Shown here piece by piece: positions 5,508-5,735 of a stretch of 5,735 nt of DNA; position 1 is the first letter of the stretch, and each line of letters begins with the position of its first letter. The position numbers were made by a program, and so were the translations under genes. The stretch is taken from contig CAJOOU010000031.1 in the NCBI GenBank assembly GCA_905236735.1, positions 1 through 5,735 of the forward strand, written 5' to 3'. The notes under the pieces were generated by a model. That model saw only the letters and a list, made by a program, of their open reading frames with translations, made no database searches and was not told the origin of the DNA. The stretch is from an uncultured Eubacterium sp. (lineage in GTDB: Bacteria; Bacillota; Clostridia; Lachnospirales; Lachnospiraceae).

Positions 5508-5530
5508 TTACCTATTGACATAGTAGGTAA
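5508..5530. promoter_or_regulatory. Candidate Rrf2/IscR operator
   Basis: TTACCTA (5508-5514) and TAGGTAA (5524-5530) form a perfect 7-bp inverted repeat with 9 bp between. The whole -35 box of the desulfurase promoter lies in that spacer, so a dimer bound here would block RNA polymerase. Total length and symmetry fit Rrf2-family sites; that this regulator binds it is inference from adjacency. Confidence 0.6.
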
Positions 5531-5543
5531 ATGTATTTATAAT
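5515..5543 (+). promoter_or_regulatory. Consensus promoter of the cysteine desulfurase gene
   Basis: TTGACA (5515-5520) and TATAAT (5538-5543) match the sigma-70/sigma-A consensus exactly, with an ideal 17-bp spacer. The start would be near 5550, leaving a leader of about 25 nt. So strong a promoter makes sense if it is normally held down by the overlapping operator. Confidence 0.85.
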
Positions 5544-5574
5544 CACATAAAAAGTCTAACGGCGGTGGATATCC

Positions 5575-5735
5575 ATGAATATTTATGCGGACAATGCAGC
5601 TACCACACAGATGAACAGACGGGCATTAGATGAGATGATTTCCCGTTTGGAAAATGATTATGCCAATCCTTCAAGTTCATATATGTTGGGACAAAACTCC
5701 AGAAGAATTTTAGAAGAATCAAGGTCAAAGATAGC
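5575..5735 (+). CDS. nifS: Cysteine desulfurase (NifS/IscS family), 3'-truncated by window edge
   Basis: Cysteine desulfurases use pyridoxal phosphate to remove sulfur from cysteine and hand it to Fe-S scaffold or tRNA-thiolating proteins in the cytosol. Only the first 53 of roughly 380-400 codons are present. The family opening is clear: I-Y-A-D-N-A-A-T-T (residues 3-11), then Y-A-N-P-S-S-S-Y at 29-36 and G-Q-N-S-R-R-I-L-E-E-S-R at 39-50. The catalytic lysine and cysteine lie beyond the window. GGTGG (5564-5568) before the ATG is a moderate ribosome binding site. The gene is divergent from the Rrf2 regulator and has its own consensus promoter. The NifS-type group common in Clostridia is more likely than SufS from the opening, but the subgroup cannot be settled here. 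Confidence 0.9.
   Translation, partial: MNIYADNAATTQMNRRALDEMISRLENDYANPSSSYMLGQNSRRILEESRSKI

Noticed and set aside
5567..5574. GGATATCC palindrome just before the nifS start
   Set aside because: It is eight bases long and overlaps the ribosome binding site region; GGATATC also recurs in the regulator gene, so it is probably coincidence.

Overview
The window looks like part of a chromosome from an anaerobic Gram-positive Firmicute, most likely a gut-type Clostridium relative (Lachnospiraceae). The base composition is moderately AT-rich, Shine-Dalgarno sites are strong, promoters are sigma-A-like, and one secreted protein ends in the lysine-rich FN3 module common in that family. This taxonomic guess rests on style and remembered protein families, not on a search.

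Layout. Positions 1-1035 hold the 3' part of an ApbE-type FAD:protein FMN transferase gene whose start lies off the left edge. A 106-bp gap follows, with a good promoter (1073-1102). Then comes a secreted protein (1142-2578) that resembles the Treponema pallidum Tp47 'penicillin-binding' antigen fused to a C-terminal FN3 domain. A second gap carries a hairpin (2640-2663). After it come three tightly packed genes, each overlapping the next by 8 nt: a membrane-anchored protein with two FMN-binding domains (2689-3723), a smaller one with a single FMN-binding domain (3716-4216), and a NapH-like integral membrane polyferredoxin (4209-5048). Converging on it, with a 14-bp tail overlap, is an Rrf2/IscR-type regulator on the minus strand (5035-5430). 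A 144-bp divergent control region follows, and then the first 53 codons of a NifS/IscS cysteine desulfurase (5575 to the right edge). There is no gene-free stretch longer than 300 bases, and I saw no tRNA, rRNA, CRISPR array or mobile element.

How it may work together. The left three quarters reads as a flavin-based electron export module. The polyferredoxin would take electrons on the cytosolic side and pass them across the membrane. The two FMN-binding proteins carry three S-G-A-T flavinylation motifs in total and would relay electrons on the outer face. ApbE would attach FMN covalently to those threonines. This general type of system is already described; no terminal reductase is recognisable here. 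The unexplained member is the Tp47-like protein, placed between the flavin-attaching enzyme and its substrates. The right-hand part is iron-sulfur cluster supply: a likely cluster-sensing repressor and a divergent cysteine desulfurase gene, with a perfect inverted repeat embracing the -35 box of a consensus promoter.
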